From Carnobacterium alterfunditum DSM 5972 (GTDB lineage: Bacteria; Bacillota; Bacilli; Lactobacillales; Carnobacteriaceae), in contig NZ_JQLG01000004.1 in assembly GCF_000744115.1 (NCBI RefSeq), positions 496,001-560,000 on the forward strand: a stretch of 64,000 nt of DNA. Reading direction: 5' to 3'. The notes beneath the pieces were generated by a model that saw only the letters and a list, made by a program, of their open reading frames with translations, was not told the origin of the DNA and ran no database searches. Every line of letters starts with the position of its first letter. The first letter of the stretch is position 1. Made by a program: the position numbers and the translations under genes. Of the stretch, positions 26,215-34,971 are shown in pieces.

Positions 26215-26685
26215 TTATCTCTTGTTCCAATCCATAACCGGTAATTCACTATTTCCTATCGTAGACCAGATAAGCTGGTCTACAGTTTGCTGTTTGAGGA
26301 ACTCTGTATAATGCTTATCCGCTTCTTCAAAGGTTTTCATTAATATTTTTTCACCGTTGATAGCTTTTTTACTGATATCTGAGAAAACTTGGTTGATCAT
26401 CCCAGAATTCGGATAAGTAATGATTTTTCCTTCAAGTGCTTCAACAATTTCTAATAAATTAATTTTTTCAAGTCTTTTTGCTAATGTAAAACCGCCGTTA
26501 CTTCCTGGAATCGATGTTGCTAATCCGCCGACTACTAATTTTCGAATGATCTTTCGAATATAAGAATGAGACGTTCCCTTTAAGCGATCATTTAGTGCAT
26601 GCGAAGTGAGCGGAATCCGCTTATCTTGAGTAGAAAGCATGGCTAAGATACAGATTGCTTGTTCTAACCCTTTTGTTAACTTCAT
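26215..26685 (-). CDS. Rrf2-family transcriptional regulator
   Basis: 156-residue regulator. The N-terminal winged helix has the typical Rrf2 pattern: TKGLEQAICILAMLS, then SHSYIRKIIRKLVVGGLATS, then PGSNGGFTLAK (wing). The central Cys triad that binds an Fe-S cluster in IscR/NsrR members is absent, so it must sense something else or by another route, as in YwnA/CymR-type members. It lies 28 bases upstream of the YhgE/Pip-like gene on the same strand, and a palindrome precedes it. Confidence 0.87.
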   Translation of the reverse strand: MKLTKGLEQAICILAMLSTQDKRIPLTSHALNDRLKGTSHSYIRKIIRKLVVGGLATSIPGSNGGFTLAKRLEKINLLEIVEALEGKIITYPNSGMINQVFSDISKKAINGEKILMKTFEEADKHYTEFLKQQTVDQLIWSTIGNSELPVMDWNKR

Positions 26686-26732
26686 TATTTTCCTTCTTTC
26701 TTGTTCGTAAACTATACATCCGCACTTCTAAT

Positions 26733-26751
26733 GTGGACTTCAAATGTCCAC
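26733..26751. promoter_or_regulatory. GTGGAC-N7-GTCCAC dyad upstream of the Rrf2 gene
   Basis: GTGGAC (26733-26738) and GTCCAC (26746-26751) flank seven bases, about 50 bases before the Rrf2 start. This is a candidate autoregulatory operator for the YhgE operon; function is inferred from position. Confidence 0.45.
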
Positions 26752-26879
26752 GATGAATAATATACCTCTTTACTTATAAAATTGCAACTGGTTTATTACT
26801 ACCTTTTATATGGTTATACTGGACAAGTCTATTTGTTCAAGTTATCATAAATTTAAAGAATCAGAAGGAGGTCGTTTAC

Positions 26880-27224
26880 ATGTTTTTGGACATAACTGAA
26901 CGTGCTCAACAAAAAATCAAACATGCATGCTCTCACCATCAGGGTCAACTAGTGCTCTATTATGAATCTAGAATTGGCTGTACATGTGGAAATAATGGTA
27001 TCTTTTTATTAAAAATCACACAAAAAAATGATCCTGAACTTGATTCAACATTGCCAACATCATTAGGTGACTTACCCATTCAAGGCTGGAGCCTGTCTTT
27101 CTTAGATGAAAAGATGAAGCTAGATTATATTCAATCTAAAAATGCTCTGGTTCTAAGCAGCGATAGCGGTCTTATAAATAACAATGTCCTAATTCTAAAT
27201 GACGATGATCAGCCCATTTCTTAA
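26880..27224 (+). CDS. HesB/YneR-like iron-sulfur cluster biosynthesis family protein
   Basis: 114-residue protein of the HesB-like group. It begins FLDITERAQQKI, the usual first helix. A cysteine pair, GCTCGNNG (about residues 38-45), stands near the first A-type Cys position. It ends in a hydrophobic strand pattern (KNALVLSSDSGLINNNVLIL). The C-x-C pair typical of the C-terminus in true A-type carriers is missing, so cluster binding is uncertain, as for the YneR/YqkB subgroup. The ribosome site AGGAGGT is strong. A decayed paralogue lies directly behind it. Confidence 0.72.
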   Translation: MFLDITERAQQKIKHACSHHQGQLVLYYESRIGCTCGNNGIFLLKITQKNDPELDSTLPTSLGDLPIQGWSLSFLDEKMKLDYIQSKNALVLSSDSGLINNNVLILNDDDQPIS

Positions 27225-27233
27225 AACTGTTAG

Positions 27234-27335
27234 CTATATTGGACCACAAAAAATAGTTTGATTTTAAAAAACGGTGGTAGATGGATCAATAATAAAGTAA
27301 CTATTTTAGATGATCATAATACTAAGCTTATTTAA
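27234..27335 (+). pseudogene. C-terminal remnant of a tandem HesB-like paralogue
   Basis: The frame from 27234 to the TAA at 27333 reads LYWTTKNSLILKNGG and then WINNKVTILDDHNT. It aligns with the end of the intact HesB-like protein (KNALVL, INNNVLILNDDD) at both KN-A/S-L-V/I-L and INN-x-V-x-IL-x-D. It has no start codon and no ribosome site. This looks like the surviving 3' end of a duplicated gene. Confidence 0.55.
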
Positions 27336-27349
27336 CTTGTTTCAACATT

Positions 27350-27389
27350 AAAAGCCGAGACAAAGGATTTTTCCTTTGTCTCGGCTTTT
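27350..27389. terminator. Bidirectional terminator between the HesB-like gene and uvrC
   Basis: A perfect 18-bp stem (27350-27367 with 27372-27389) with a TTTT loop has T-rich 3' tails on both strands; it separates convergent genes. Confidence 0.9.
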
Positions 27390-27397
27390 TCAATTCT

Positions 27398-29176
27398 CTA
27401 TTCAAGAGCTTCTTTAATTTTTTCAGCTGTTTTTAGGGGGATGCCAAGCCCTTTTATTTCTTCAACACTTGCTTCTTTTACTTTTTTCATTGATTTAAAA
27501 TGCTTTAGTATTTTTGTCCTTGTCTTTGGTCCAACGCCTTCAATACGATCTAACTTAGAAGATAAGCTATTTTTCCCGCGTAACTGGCGGTGGAATGTAA
27601 TCGCAAAACGGTGGACTTCATCTTGGATCCGTTGAACAAGGTAAAAAGCTTGACTAGTTGTTTTAAGGGTCACTTTTTGAAGGTCTTCTCCAAAAATCAG
27701 AGAAGAAGTTCTATGTTTATCGTCTTTTACCATACCGGCTACAGGAATCGATAATCCAAGTTCATTTTCAAGGATATTGATGGCCCCATTAACCTGGATT
27801 TTTCCACCATCCATTAAAATCAAATCTGGTAAAGGCTTGCCTTCTTTTAAAAGCCGCTCATAACGTCTTCGAATAACTTCTTCAGTTGTAGCCAATTCAT
27901 TACTTCCAGAAACATTTTTTATTTTATATTTTCGGTAATTACTCTTATCTGGTCGTCCATCCAGAAAAGATACCATCGCTGAAACTGGATTCGTTCCTTG
28001 AATATTAGAGTGATCAAATGCTTCGATGCGACTGACCAGAGGCAAATGCAATGCTTCTGACAGCTCTTTGATTGCGCCAATCGTTTTACGATCATCCATT
28101 TCAATGAGTTGGAATTTTTCATTCAACGAAATTTCACTATTTTTTGTTGCGAGATCCAGCATATCTTTTTTACGGCCTTGTAACGGAACTTTGACTGGTA
28201 TTTCTAATACTTCGGATAATGTTTTAGTGTCTAAGCCACTTGGAACCAACACTTCCCTCGGTAACAAATGGTTCTCTTCTTGATAAAATTGAACGATATA
28301 TGACGCTAATTCTTCCTGCGGTGTATCATAACAAGGAAAGATAGTGGCTTCTCGTTTGATCAACGTAGCCTGTCGAATAAAGAATACTTGAATCGAGATC
28401 CAACCTTTGTCCATATAATAACTGAAAACATCTCTTGTCGTAAAATCATTGGTGATGATGTTTTGTCTTTCTACGGTCGTTTCGATATATTGAATTTGAT
28501 TACGGTATTCTGCTGCTCGTTCAAAAGCCATTTCATCAGCTGCTTGTATCATTTTACTTTTCAATGCTTTTTTGATTTCCTTTACATCGCCATTCAAGAA
28601 ACGCCTTATTTTATCGATTTGAGCATCGTATTCTGCTTTAGGTATCTCATGATCACAAGGACCAATGCACTGTCCGAGTTGATAGTACAAACACGCTCTC
28701 TTTTGATATCCGTTGCATTTCCTCAATGGGTATACTTTTTGAATGAATTGTTGTGTTTCACTCGCTGCATATACATTTGGATAAGGGCCAAAATAATGAC
28801 CCCCATCCTTTTTCACTTCAGATGTAATAATCAGTTGTGGATCTTTTTCATTTGTAATTTTCAAATACGGGTAACTTGTTCCTTGTTTTAATTTAATATT
28901 GTATTTCGGTAAGTGTTTTTTGATCAATGTAATTTCGAGCAATAAACATTCTTTATCTGTTGAGGTGATAATAGTTTCAAAATCTGCGATCTCATCAACC
29001 AGCAGTTGGGTTTTTCCTTCATGTGTTCCTCTAAAATAAGAACGGACTCTTTTTTTTAAATTTTTAGCTTTCCCGATATAAATAATTTCATTTTCTTTGT
29101 TTTTCATTAAGTAGCATCCTGGAAAATCAGGAAGTAACGTCAGTTTATTATTAATATTTGTACTAACCATGTTCAT
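27398..29176 (-). CDS. uvrC: Excinuclease ABC subunit C
   Basis: Nucleotide-excision-repair nuclease that makes both incisions, 592 residues. The N-terminal GIY-YIG domain has LPDFPGCYLM and IIYIGKAKNLKKRVRSYF (about residues 14-48) and cuts the 3' side. A Cys-rich patch follows (CNGYQKRACLYYQLGQC). The UVR UvrB-binding motif is near residues 195-230. The RNase H-like domain (FDHSNIQGTNPVSAMV, LILMDGGKIQV) cuts the 5' side. A tandem helix-hairpin-helix (IEGVGPKTRTKIL) ends the protein. Two ATGs two codons apart could start it; I kept the first. Confidence 0.96.
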   Translation of the reverse strand: MNMVSTNINNKLTLLPDFPGCYLMKNKENEIIYIGKAKNLKKRVRSYFRGTHEGKTQLLVDEIADFETIITSTDKECLLLEITLIKKHLPKYNIKLKQGTSYPYLKITNEKDPQLIITSEVKKDGGHYFGPYPNVYAASETQQFIQKVYPLRKCNGYQKRACLYYQLGQCIGPCDHEIPKAEYDAQIDKIRRFLNGDVKEIKKALKSKMIQAADEMAFERAAEYRNQIQYIETTVERQNIITNDFTTRDVFSYYMDKGWISIQVFFIRQATLIKREATIFPCYDTPQEELASYIVQFYQEENHLLPREVLVPSGLDTKTLSEVLEIPVKVPLQGRKKDMLDLATKNSEISLNEKFQLIEMDDRKTIGAIKELSEALHLPLVSRIEAFDHSNIQGTNPVSAMVSFLDGRPDKSNYRKYKIKNVSGSNELATTEEVIRRRYERLLKEGKPLPDLILMDGGKIQVNGAINILENELGLSIPVAGMVKDDKHRTSSLIFGEDLQKVTLKTTSQAFYLVQRIQDEVHRFAITFHRQLRGKNSLSSKLDRIEGVGPKTRTKILKHFKSMKKVKEASVEEIKGLGIPLKTAEKIKEALE

Positions 29177-29253
29177 GATTCTCCTTATAGTAATTCATTT
29201 TTTTATTATTGGGTATTATTTTTATTTAACTAGTTTACCACTAAACAGTAAAA

Positions 29254-29281
29254 CAACGACAGAAATATTCCTCTGTCGTTG
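29254..29281 (-). terminator. Terminator after the 3D-domain gene pair
   Basis: CAACGACAGA (29254-29263) pairs exactly with TCTGTCGTTG (29272-29281), followed on the minus strand by GTTTTAC. Confidence 0.65.
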
Positions 29282-29296
29282 CTTCCACCCTTTTTA

Positions 29297-29557
29297 TTAT
29301 CTTTTAGCAGCACTAAATAAAAACCAATTATTAAATGTACTGTAATCTGAGTAACCTACTTTAACCTCTTTATATGAGAACGATTTTCCAAGTTGATGTT
29401 CACCCGACTGATATTTTGATTCAATATCTTGTGCAATTTCTTGGTACAACTTTTCTAATTGTTCTTCATTGAGTTCACCGTACTTGTCTTCCCATGATTC
29501 TAAAAAAGTTACTTCATCACTATCTAAATAAAATTCTATCTCTACTTGATCTGCCAT
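29297..29557 (-). CDS. Small acidic protein of unknown function
   Basis: 86-residue protein from MADQVEIEFYL. This ATG has AAAGGTGAG at the right distance; three extra codons are possible upstream. It is acidic in its first two thirds (many Glu and Asp, helix-forming) and ends with an aromatic stretch (YSDYSTFNNWFLF). There is no signal peptide and no family I recognise. It lies 26 bases behind the 3D-domain wall protein on the same strand and shares its terminator, so the two are co-transcribed. Confidence 0.6.
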   Translation of the reverse strand: MADQVEIEFYLDSDEVTFLESWEDKYGELNEEQLEKLYQEIAQDIESKYQSGEHQLGKSFSYKEVKVGYSDYSTFNNWFLFSAAKR

Positions 29558-29583
29558 TTGACTCACCTTTTCTAAAAGAACTC

Positions 29584-30771
29584 TTAATTTAAAATATTGA
29601 CTGTAATCGTTTTTCTACCAAAATTATTAGCTTGTTGAACAGTAGAAAAATGGATATCGATTTTGTTGCCTTTAATTGCCCCACCAGTATCACCAGCTAT
29701 GAACGTGCCATATCCCGGTATTTCAACTATAGAACCTAAAGGAATCACACGTGGATCTACCGCAATAACCATTGGATTGCTTTCTAAATTGATCCCAGTA
29801 GCTGTATGAGTACTCAAATTAGCTTGTTTTGTTGAATAACCGGTTGCAGATACAACGATTGATTTTCCTTTTGAAGCTGTTTTAGTACTTTCAGCAGCTT
29901 TAGTTGTTTCAGTTGTTTTAGTTTCCACTGTTGCTTCTTGTTTTTTACTTTCTGCTTGATTATTTGAAGAAGCTTTTGCTGTCTTCGTTACTGTTGCAGT
30001 TTCTTTCTCAATTTTTGTTTCGATTGCTGCAGCAGTTACTTTTTCTTCTTTTTCAGCTGCTTCTGCCTCTAATTTTTCTTCTTTTGCTTTAGCTTCTGCA
30101 GCTTCTTTAGCTTCTTCCTCAGCAATTCTTGTTTCTTCAGTAGTACGTTGTTTGTCTAATTCATTTAAAATTTCTTGGTTGTTGTCCATTGTTTCTTGAA
30201 GACTTGCAACTTGCGTATCCAATTCAACTTTTTGTTCTTTAGCTTCATTTGTTTGACTTTCTAATAAAGTTAAATTATCTTCAAGTTCAATTTTTAATGC
30301 TGCTAACTCTTCTTGCTCATCTTCAGCTAATTCCAATTGATCATTTCCAGCTGATTGTAAGGTAACGAGAACATAAGCACGATTAAATAAATCTGTAACA
30401 CTTTCAGATTCGAATAATGACACTACTACGTTCTGGTTGATTTCGGTTGTCTGCATTGATAAGATACGTTCTTTTGCTTGATCCAAACGTTCTTCGACAA
30501 CTTCTTCTTGTTCATTGACCGTTTCACCGGTTGCTTGGACTGTTTCTTTTAAAATATCAATTTGAGTAGTTAATCCTTCTAGCTCACTATTTTTTTCATT
30601 TACCTTTGTTAATGCTTTATTGATTTCGCTATCGATTTCTGCCATTTCTTTTTCTTTTATAGTTTGTTGCGATTCAATCTCATTTAATGTCGCTGCAAAA
30701 CCTGTTGCAGGAATGACGTTAACCAATACTAAAGCCAACATAAGGCTAGAAACTAGTTTTTTTATACTCAC
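29584..30771 (-). CDS. Secreted coiled-coil and 3D-domain cell-wall protein (predicted lytic transglycosylase)
   Basis: 395-residue exported protein. The signal peptide is about residues 1-27 (ending ATGFAA). Residues about 30-215 are a PcsB/CwlO-type coiled coil. A low-complexity Ala/Glu/Lys/Thr linker spans about 215-295. The C-terminal 3D domain, about 300-395, has its three conserved Asp in AVDPRVIPLG, AGDTGGAIKG and NKIDIHF, as in MltA/YuiC-like enzymes that cleave glycan strands. The coiled coil suggests control by an FtsEX-type complex, but none is in the window. It is co-transcribed with a small acidic protein. Confidence 0.87.
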   Translation of the reverse strand: MSIKKLVSSLMLALVLVNVIPATGFAATLNEIESQQTIKEKEMAEIDSEINKALTKVNEKNSELEGLTTQIDILKETVQATGETVNEQEEVVEERLDQAKERILSMQTTEINQNVVVSLFESESVTDLFNRAYVLVTLQSAGNDQLELAEDEQEELAALKIELEDNLTLLESQTNEAKEQKVELDTQVASLQETMDNNQEILNELDKQRTTEETRIAEEEAKEAAEAKAKEEKLEAEAAEKEEKVTAAAIETKIEKETATVTKTAKASSNNQAESKKQEATVETKTTETTKAAESTKTASKGKSIVVSATGYSTKQANLSTHTATGINLESNPMVIAVDPRVIPLGSIVEIPGYGTFIAGDTGGAIKGNKIDIHFSTVQQANNFGRKTITVNILN

Positions 30772-30935
30772 AAATTGACAACACCCTTCTTTATCTACTT
30801 TTTTATCTTCTATTCTTGCTCTCCAATGATTATAACGAAAAAGACACCTTGTTATATTTCTTTACGGTTACTTTTTATTACAAAATCTTTTTATAGTATG
30901 CTAAAATTGTAATAATCGTATTAGGAGGAGAAAAA

Positions 30936-31416
30936 ATGCCGGAAAAAGTCTATTTTTGCAAGCCCACTCTTTTCAGAAATGGAGCGACTTTATAATGAAA
31001 AAATTGTACTAAGTATTCGCGAAACCTATCCTGAAATTGAAGTTTATGTTCCTCAAGAACAAGGAGAGATCAATGATAAAAATGCTTACGCTGATTCTAT
31101 GGCTATCGCTAAATATGACACGGATGCTTTATTAGCAAGCCGATTGATGGTTGCCGTTTTAGACGGATCCACTATTGATGTTGGTGTTGCTACCGAAATT
31201 GGGGTTGCCTATCAAGCTGGTATTCCTATTATTGGTTTATATACCGATTCACGTCAGCAAGGTGCTGAAAACAAGCAAAAATTAGCCGCTTTAAAAGAGG
31301 TCGCAGAATCTCAATTCTCTTATATCAATCTTTACACCGTTGGTATTATAAAAATGAATGGTGCCATTTATAATACTTCAGAGGACCTTATTACAATTAT
31401 TAACGATTATTTGTAA
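30936..31416 (+). pseudogene. Nucleoside 2-deoxyribosyltransferase, frameshifted near the N-terminus
   Basis: GAGGAG precedes ATG at 30936, which reads MPEKVYF and then meets a run of five T (30953-30957). With four T the frame would continue ASPLFSEMERLYNEK into the long frame ending at 31416. As written it stops after about 19 codons. The remainder is a clear family member: SRLMVAVLDGSTIDVGVATE near the middle carries the substrate and nucleophile-Glu region, followed by IGLYTDSR. The intact enzyme would exchange bases of deoxynucleosides. The break may be a true mutation, slippage or an assembly error. Confidence 0.8.
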
Positions 31417-31428
31417 TATTTCGCAGAT

Positions 31429-31471
31429 AAAAAGAGCAATGGAAACGAAAATCGTTTCCATTGCTCTTTTT
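31429..31471. terminator. Bidirectional terminator between the deoxyribosyltransferase and brnQ
   Basis: A perfect 20-bp stem (31429-31448 with 31452-31471) has a 3-base loop and T-runs on both strands. Confidence 0.9.
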
Positions 31472-31499
31472 AATTTTGAATCAAGTTCATTAACATGTC

Positions 31500-32858
31500 T
31501 TATATGACACGAGGATTCGGTTTAGTAACTAGACTGATCAGGATCCCAACGATAAATCCGATTGAAGCTGGCAAGATCCATCCCATTCCAATAGTAAACA
31601 AAGGAAGGTACTCACTGCAAAAAGCTAAGAAACTTTGGATACCATTTAAATTACGAACAGTTTCAGGCAAAGCATTTAACAAGTCTGCGATACTTACAAT
31701 TATAGTGAAAAGTGTTGTAATGACATAAACTACTTGACGGTTTCTGAAAAACGGAGACAATAGCGCTAATAGGATCAGCGTTATAGCTAATGGATATAAG
31801 AACATCAATACTGGTAATGAGTAGGTAATAATATTTGTTAAACCTACATTAGCGACTAATGTTGTCAATACACTGAAAACAACTACGTACATTTTATAGC
31901 TGATAGAGTTAGGGAACATTTCTTTAAATGTCTCTGCACAAGCCGTAATTAAACCAATAGCCGTTTTTAAACATGCGATTGTCACAATAATAGCTAGTAA
32001 TACGTTCCCAAGTGAACCAAAATAGTATTGCGAAATTTGTGTTAAGGCGATCCCACCATTTTCTGAAATTGGAAATTGTCCAACACTCATTGTTCCTAAA
32101 TAAGATAAGCTGGCATAAATGATACCCATTAAAATAATGCTGATCAATCCAGACTTAACAGTATCTTTTGCAATTTCACTTGGTTTCGTCACACCCAAAC
32201 TTTTAATGGTTTGAACAACAACGATCCCGAAAGCCAGAGAAGCTAAGGCATCCATTGTGTTGTATCCCTCAAGGAAACCACTAACAAAAGGCTCATCGAC
32301 ATAATTACCAGTAATAGGTGCCTCAGCGACCGTGCCCATTGGACGAATAAATGCTGTTACAATTAAAATACCTAAAAAAACTAAGAAAATAGGATTTAGT
32401 ACTTTCCCAACATAGACTAAAATCTTTGTTGGTTTTAAAGAAAGAAATAATGTTACTCCGTAAAATAAAACAGAAAAAATGGCTAACCCTATTATTTGGT
32501 ACTCTGGGTTGATATAAGGTGTCAATCCAATTTCATAAGAAACGGTACTTAATCTTGGTAGTGCAAAAAATGGTCCAATCGTTAAATATAAAGCAACTGT
32601 CATAAAATAGCCGTAATAAGGATGAATACGACTAGCTAAATCAAATAATCCATTGCTTTTAGAAAGCCCGATTGCTATTACGCCTAAAAATGGCAATCCG
32701 ATACCGGTTACTAAAAAACCTAATGTAGCCCAACTTACATTTGCTCCAGCTGCTTGACCCATATGAACTGGAAAAATCAAATTTCCTGCTCCAAAAAATA
32801 AACCAAACAACATAGATCCTATGTATAAGTAGGAAGATAATGATAATTCTTTTTTCAT
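31500..32858 (-). CDS. brnQ: Branched-chain amino acid transport system II carrier protein (BrnQ)
   Basis: 452-residue Na+-coupled importer of leucine, isoleucine and valine (LIVCS family) with about 12 membrane helices. It opens SSYLYIGSMLFGLFFGAGNLIFPVHMG, a diagnostic family signature. Further conserved segments are GIGLPFLGVIAIG, YNTMDALASLAFGIVV and TACAETFKEMFP. I chose the ATG after AAAGGACGG; a 25-codon extension has no ribosome site. It is monocistronic, with a shared terminator downstream. Confidence 0.94.
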   Translation of the reverse strand: MKKELSLSSYLYIGSMLFGLFFGAGNLIFPVHMGQAAGANVSWATLGFLVTGIGLPFLGVIAIGLSKSNGLFDLASRIHPYYGYFMTVALYLTIGPFFALPRLSTVSYEIGLTPYINPEYQIIGLAIFSVLFYGVTLFLSLKPTKILVYVGKVLNPIFLVFLGILIVTAFIRPMGTVAEAPITGNYVDEPFVSGFLEGYNTMDALASLAFGIVVVQTIKSLGVTKPSEIAKDTVKSGLISIILMGIIYASLSYLGTMSVGQFPISENGGIALTQISQYYFGSLGNVLLAIIVTIACLKTAIGLITACAETFKEMFPNSISYKMYVVVFSVLTTLVANVGLTNIITYSLPVLMFLYPLAITLILLALLSPFFRNRQVVYVITTLFTIIVSIADLLNALPETVRNLNGIQSFLAFCSEYLPLFTIGMGWILPASIGFIVGILISLVTKPNPRVI

Positions 32859-32963
32859 AAAACCGTCCTTTCTAACGTATTTATGCAACACGTAACTTAA
32901 ATAATAGCTTTTTTGGCCTCCCCCTTCAAGCAAAATTCGTTTTTATTTGTTCTTTCTACTATA

Positions 32964-33006
32964 AAAAGATCCTCATCTGCCAGATTACGACAAACAAAGA
33001 TCTTTT
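32964..33006 (-). terminator. Terminator after the amino-acid permease
   Basis: AAAAGATC (32964-32971) pairs with GATCTTTT (32999-33006) around a long loop. A T5 run follows on the minus strand. The stem is short. Confidence 0.5.
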
Positions 33007-33126
33007 GGATTTATATTTTTTGATATTTTTTTAGATCCTTGATATGGCTGCAAGCAACTTAACTTCACTTATTTTTTATTTTATTACACCAATAAGCTTT
33101 GCCAAACGACCATTATTTTATCTATT

Positions 33127-33807
33127 TCAGTTTATATAGATAGATGCTTTCTTTTCTAGATAACGCTGAAAAATTGTGAATACGCTACATATAGCCCAAT
33201 AGATTAAAGCCACTAGAATATACATTGTCATATAATCAAATTCTCGCCCTCCAACAATCTTAGCCTGCTGGAAAATTTCTGGCACCGTGATCATGGCTGC
33301 CAAAGAGGTCCCTTTAATAAGATCCAACATAACGTTACTCATTGGCGGTATTGCGAGCCTCATTGCTTGAGGTATGATTACTTTTCGCATAATAAATGGC
33401 CATTTTAAACCAAGTGCATAAGCAGCTTCCCATTGCCCATGATCAACAGAATGCAAAGCTGCGCGGATGATTTCTGCACTATACGCTGCAGAATTTAGAC
33501 TAAAACCTATTATGGCTGCATTTACAGCTTCAAATTGGATTCCGATAAAAGGAAAACCAAAATACAGAATAAACAAAAAGACTAAAATGGGTGTCCCTCG
33601 CATAAATGAAATATATGTACGGGCGATAATACTTAAGCTTTTACTATTCGACATGCGCATGATCGCTAATAAGAATCCTACTATTGTTCCAAAAACCATA
33701 CTGGATAATGAAATTCCTAAAGTGTATCCTAACCCCTTTAGAATATAACTAAAGTTGTCAATAGCTAATGCAGGATCAAAAATATATTGCCATTGAATTT
33801 CAGACAC
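33127..33807 (-). CDS. Polar amino acid ABC transporter permease
   Basis: 226-residue HisM/GlnP-type permease with about five membrane segments. The EAA coupling loop is AAYALGLKWPFIMRKVIIPQAMRLAIPP (about residues 144-171). MRGTPILVFLFILYFG is the usual family segment. It is 20 bases behind the binding-protein gene on the same strand. No ATPase gene accompanies the pair, so it must borrow one, for instance the GlnQ-like ATPase at 22.5 kb or another elsewhere. Confidence 0.9.
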   Translation of the reverse strand: MSEIQWQYIFDPALAIDNFSYILKGLGYTLGISLSSMVFGTIVGFLLAIMRMSNSKSLSIIARTYISFMRGTPILVFLFILYFGFPFIGIQFEAVNAAIIGFSLNSAAYSAEIIRAALHSVDHGQWEAAYALGLKWPFIMRKVIIPQAMRLAIPPMSNVMLDLIKGTSLAAMITVPEIFQQAKIVGGREFDYMTMYILVALIYWAICSVFTIFQRYLEKKASIYIN

Positions 33808-33827
33808 ATCCTGTCACCTACTTTCTA

Positions 33828-34694
33828 TTAGCCTTCTACTAGTTCAATTTCTGGAAAATCATACTCAATTTGTTCTGATACATCATCACCATCATAGAAC
33901 TGTTTAGATAATTCTGTTAAAGTTCCATCAGCTTTCATTTCTTCTAATGCTGTATTAATTTTATCGGTCAATACATCATTTCCTTTTTTGATGGCAAAGT
34001 TTGTTTCACTAGGGTTATAAAAAATGTCGTGTACTTTTACTGGGATTTCCGGTAAAGCAGCCACAGCCATTTTTTGTGAATAGAAATCATTCAGTATTAC
34101 GTCTGTACGACCATTGGCTACATCTTGAAGATACTGGTCATTAGTTGCATTATCATAGATCACTTCTTCAGCTCCGTAATATCTTGCGACTTTCATGTAG
34201 CTCGTCGTAGCTGCACCGGCTGCTTTTTTCCCTTCTAAATCTTCTAAATTTTTAATATCAGAATTATCTGATTCGCGTACGACCATTGCTCCAAAAGAAT
34301 ATTTATAAGGTGTCGTATAATTGTATTTATCTGCATTTTCACCATTACGATCTATTCCCATTGCAGCAACATCAATTGCACCGCTGTTAACTGAAGTTAA
34401 CATGCCGTCTACTCCCATTTCTGTAAATTCTATAGCTAATGCTAATCGATTTGCGGCTTCTCGAATAACTTCTACTTCGTATCCAGTCAAATCATCCGTT
34501 TCCGCTTCATGGAAAGAACCTGGATAAAGTGTTCCAGATGTGGCTACTTTTAAGGTTCCTGTTTCTTTAATTTCACTCCAACTTGTATCCGGAGTATTTA
34601 CAGACGAATCAATAGCCACTTCATTCGATCCACACGCTGCTAAATTTAATGATATAAAAGTAAGCAATCCAAAACTTGTAATTTTCCCCAACAT
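33828..34694 (-). CDS. Amino acid ABC transporter substrate-binding lipoprotein
   Basis: 288-residue SBP_bac_3 protein from MLGKITSFGLL. AAAGGATG lies seven bases before this ATG; a longer in-frame start adds 13 Lys-rich residues. The lipobox SLNLAAC is near residue 20. The ligand-binding region includes GTLKVATSGTLYPGSF, the hinge-type segment VDGMLTSVNSGAIDVAAMGI and LEDLEGKKAAG. It pairs with the permease behind it; the ligand could be a polar amino acid such as cystine, but this is not shown. Confidence 0.9.
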   Translation of the reverse strand: MLGKITSFGLLTFISLNLAACGSNEVAIDSSVNTPDTSWSEIKETGTLKVATSGTLYPGSFHEAETDDLTGYEVEVIREAANRLALAIEFTEMGVDGMLTSVNSGAIDVAAMGIDRNGENADKYNYTTPYKYSFGAMVVRESDNSDIKNLEDLEGKKAAGAATTSYMKVARYYGAEEVIYDNATNDQYLQDVANGRTDVILNDFYSQKMAVAALPEIPVKVHDIFYNPSETNFAIKKGNDVLTDKINTALEEMKADGTLTELSKQFYDGDDVSEQIEYDFPEIELVEG

Positions 34695-34926
34695 ATTCGC
34701 ATCCTTTTTTACTTTTTTTAACTTCATCAACAAGAATAACAGTGCTTCTTTTTATAGTCAATTTCCCTTTTAAAAAAAGATTGATTTTCAATTTCCAAAA
34801 AATCAAACACATAAAAACAGCGTTAAATCAGCGTTTTTTCATTTTTCAAGAAACACAATCATGTTTTCATTTAAAATATAACAGCTAGAAAAACTCTTCT
34901 GATCATAAATATTTTACAAACAAAAA

Positions 34927-34952
34927 ACACCTCTTTAATCAAAATGAGGTGT
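34927..34952 (-). terminator. Terminator after the 2-hydroxyacid dehydrogenase
   Basis: ACACCTC (34927-34933) pairs with GAGGTGT (34946-34952); on the minus strand a T6 run follows. Confidence 0.75.
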
Positions 34953-34971
34953 CTACATGAACTCAAACTTT

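Noticed and set aside
28388-28891. 167-residue ORF on the plus strand
   Set aside because: It is antisense to uvrC, has no ribosome site and no family features; it is a shadow of the uvrC frame.
33047-33062. GGCTGCAAGCAAC resembling the GGCTACAAGCAAC end of the dispersed repeat
   Set aside because: Only about 12 bases match and no other part of the element is nearby; chance is likely.
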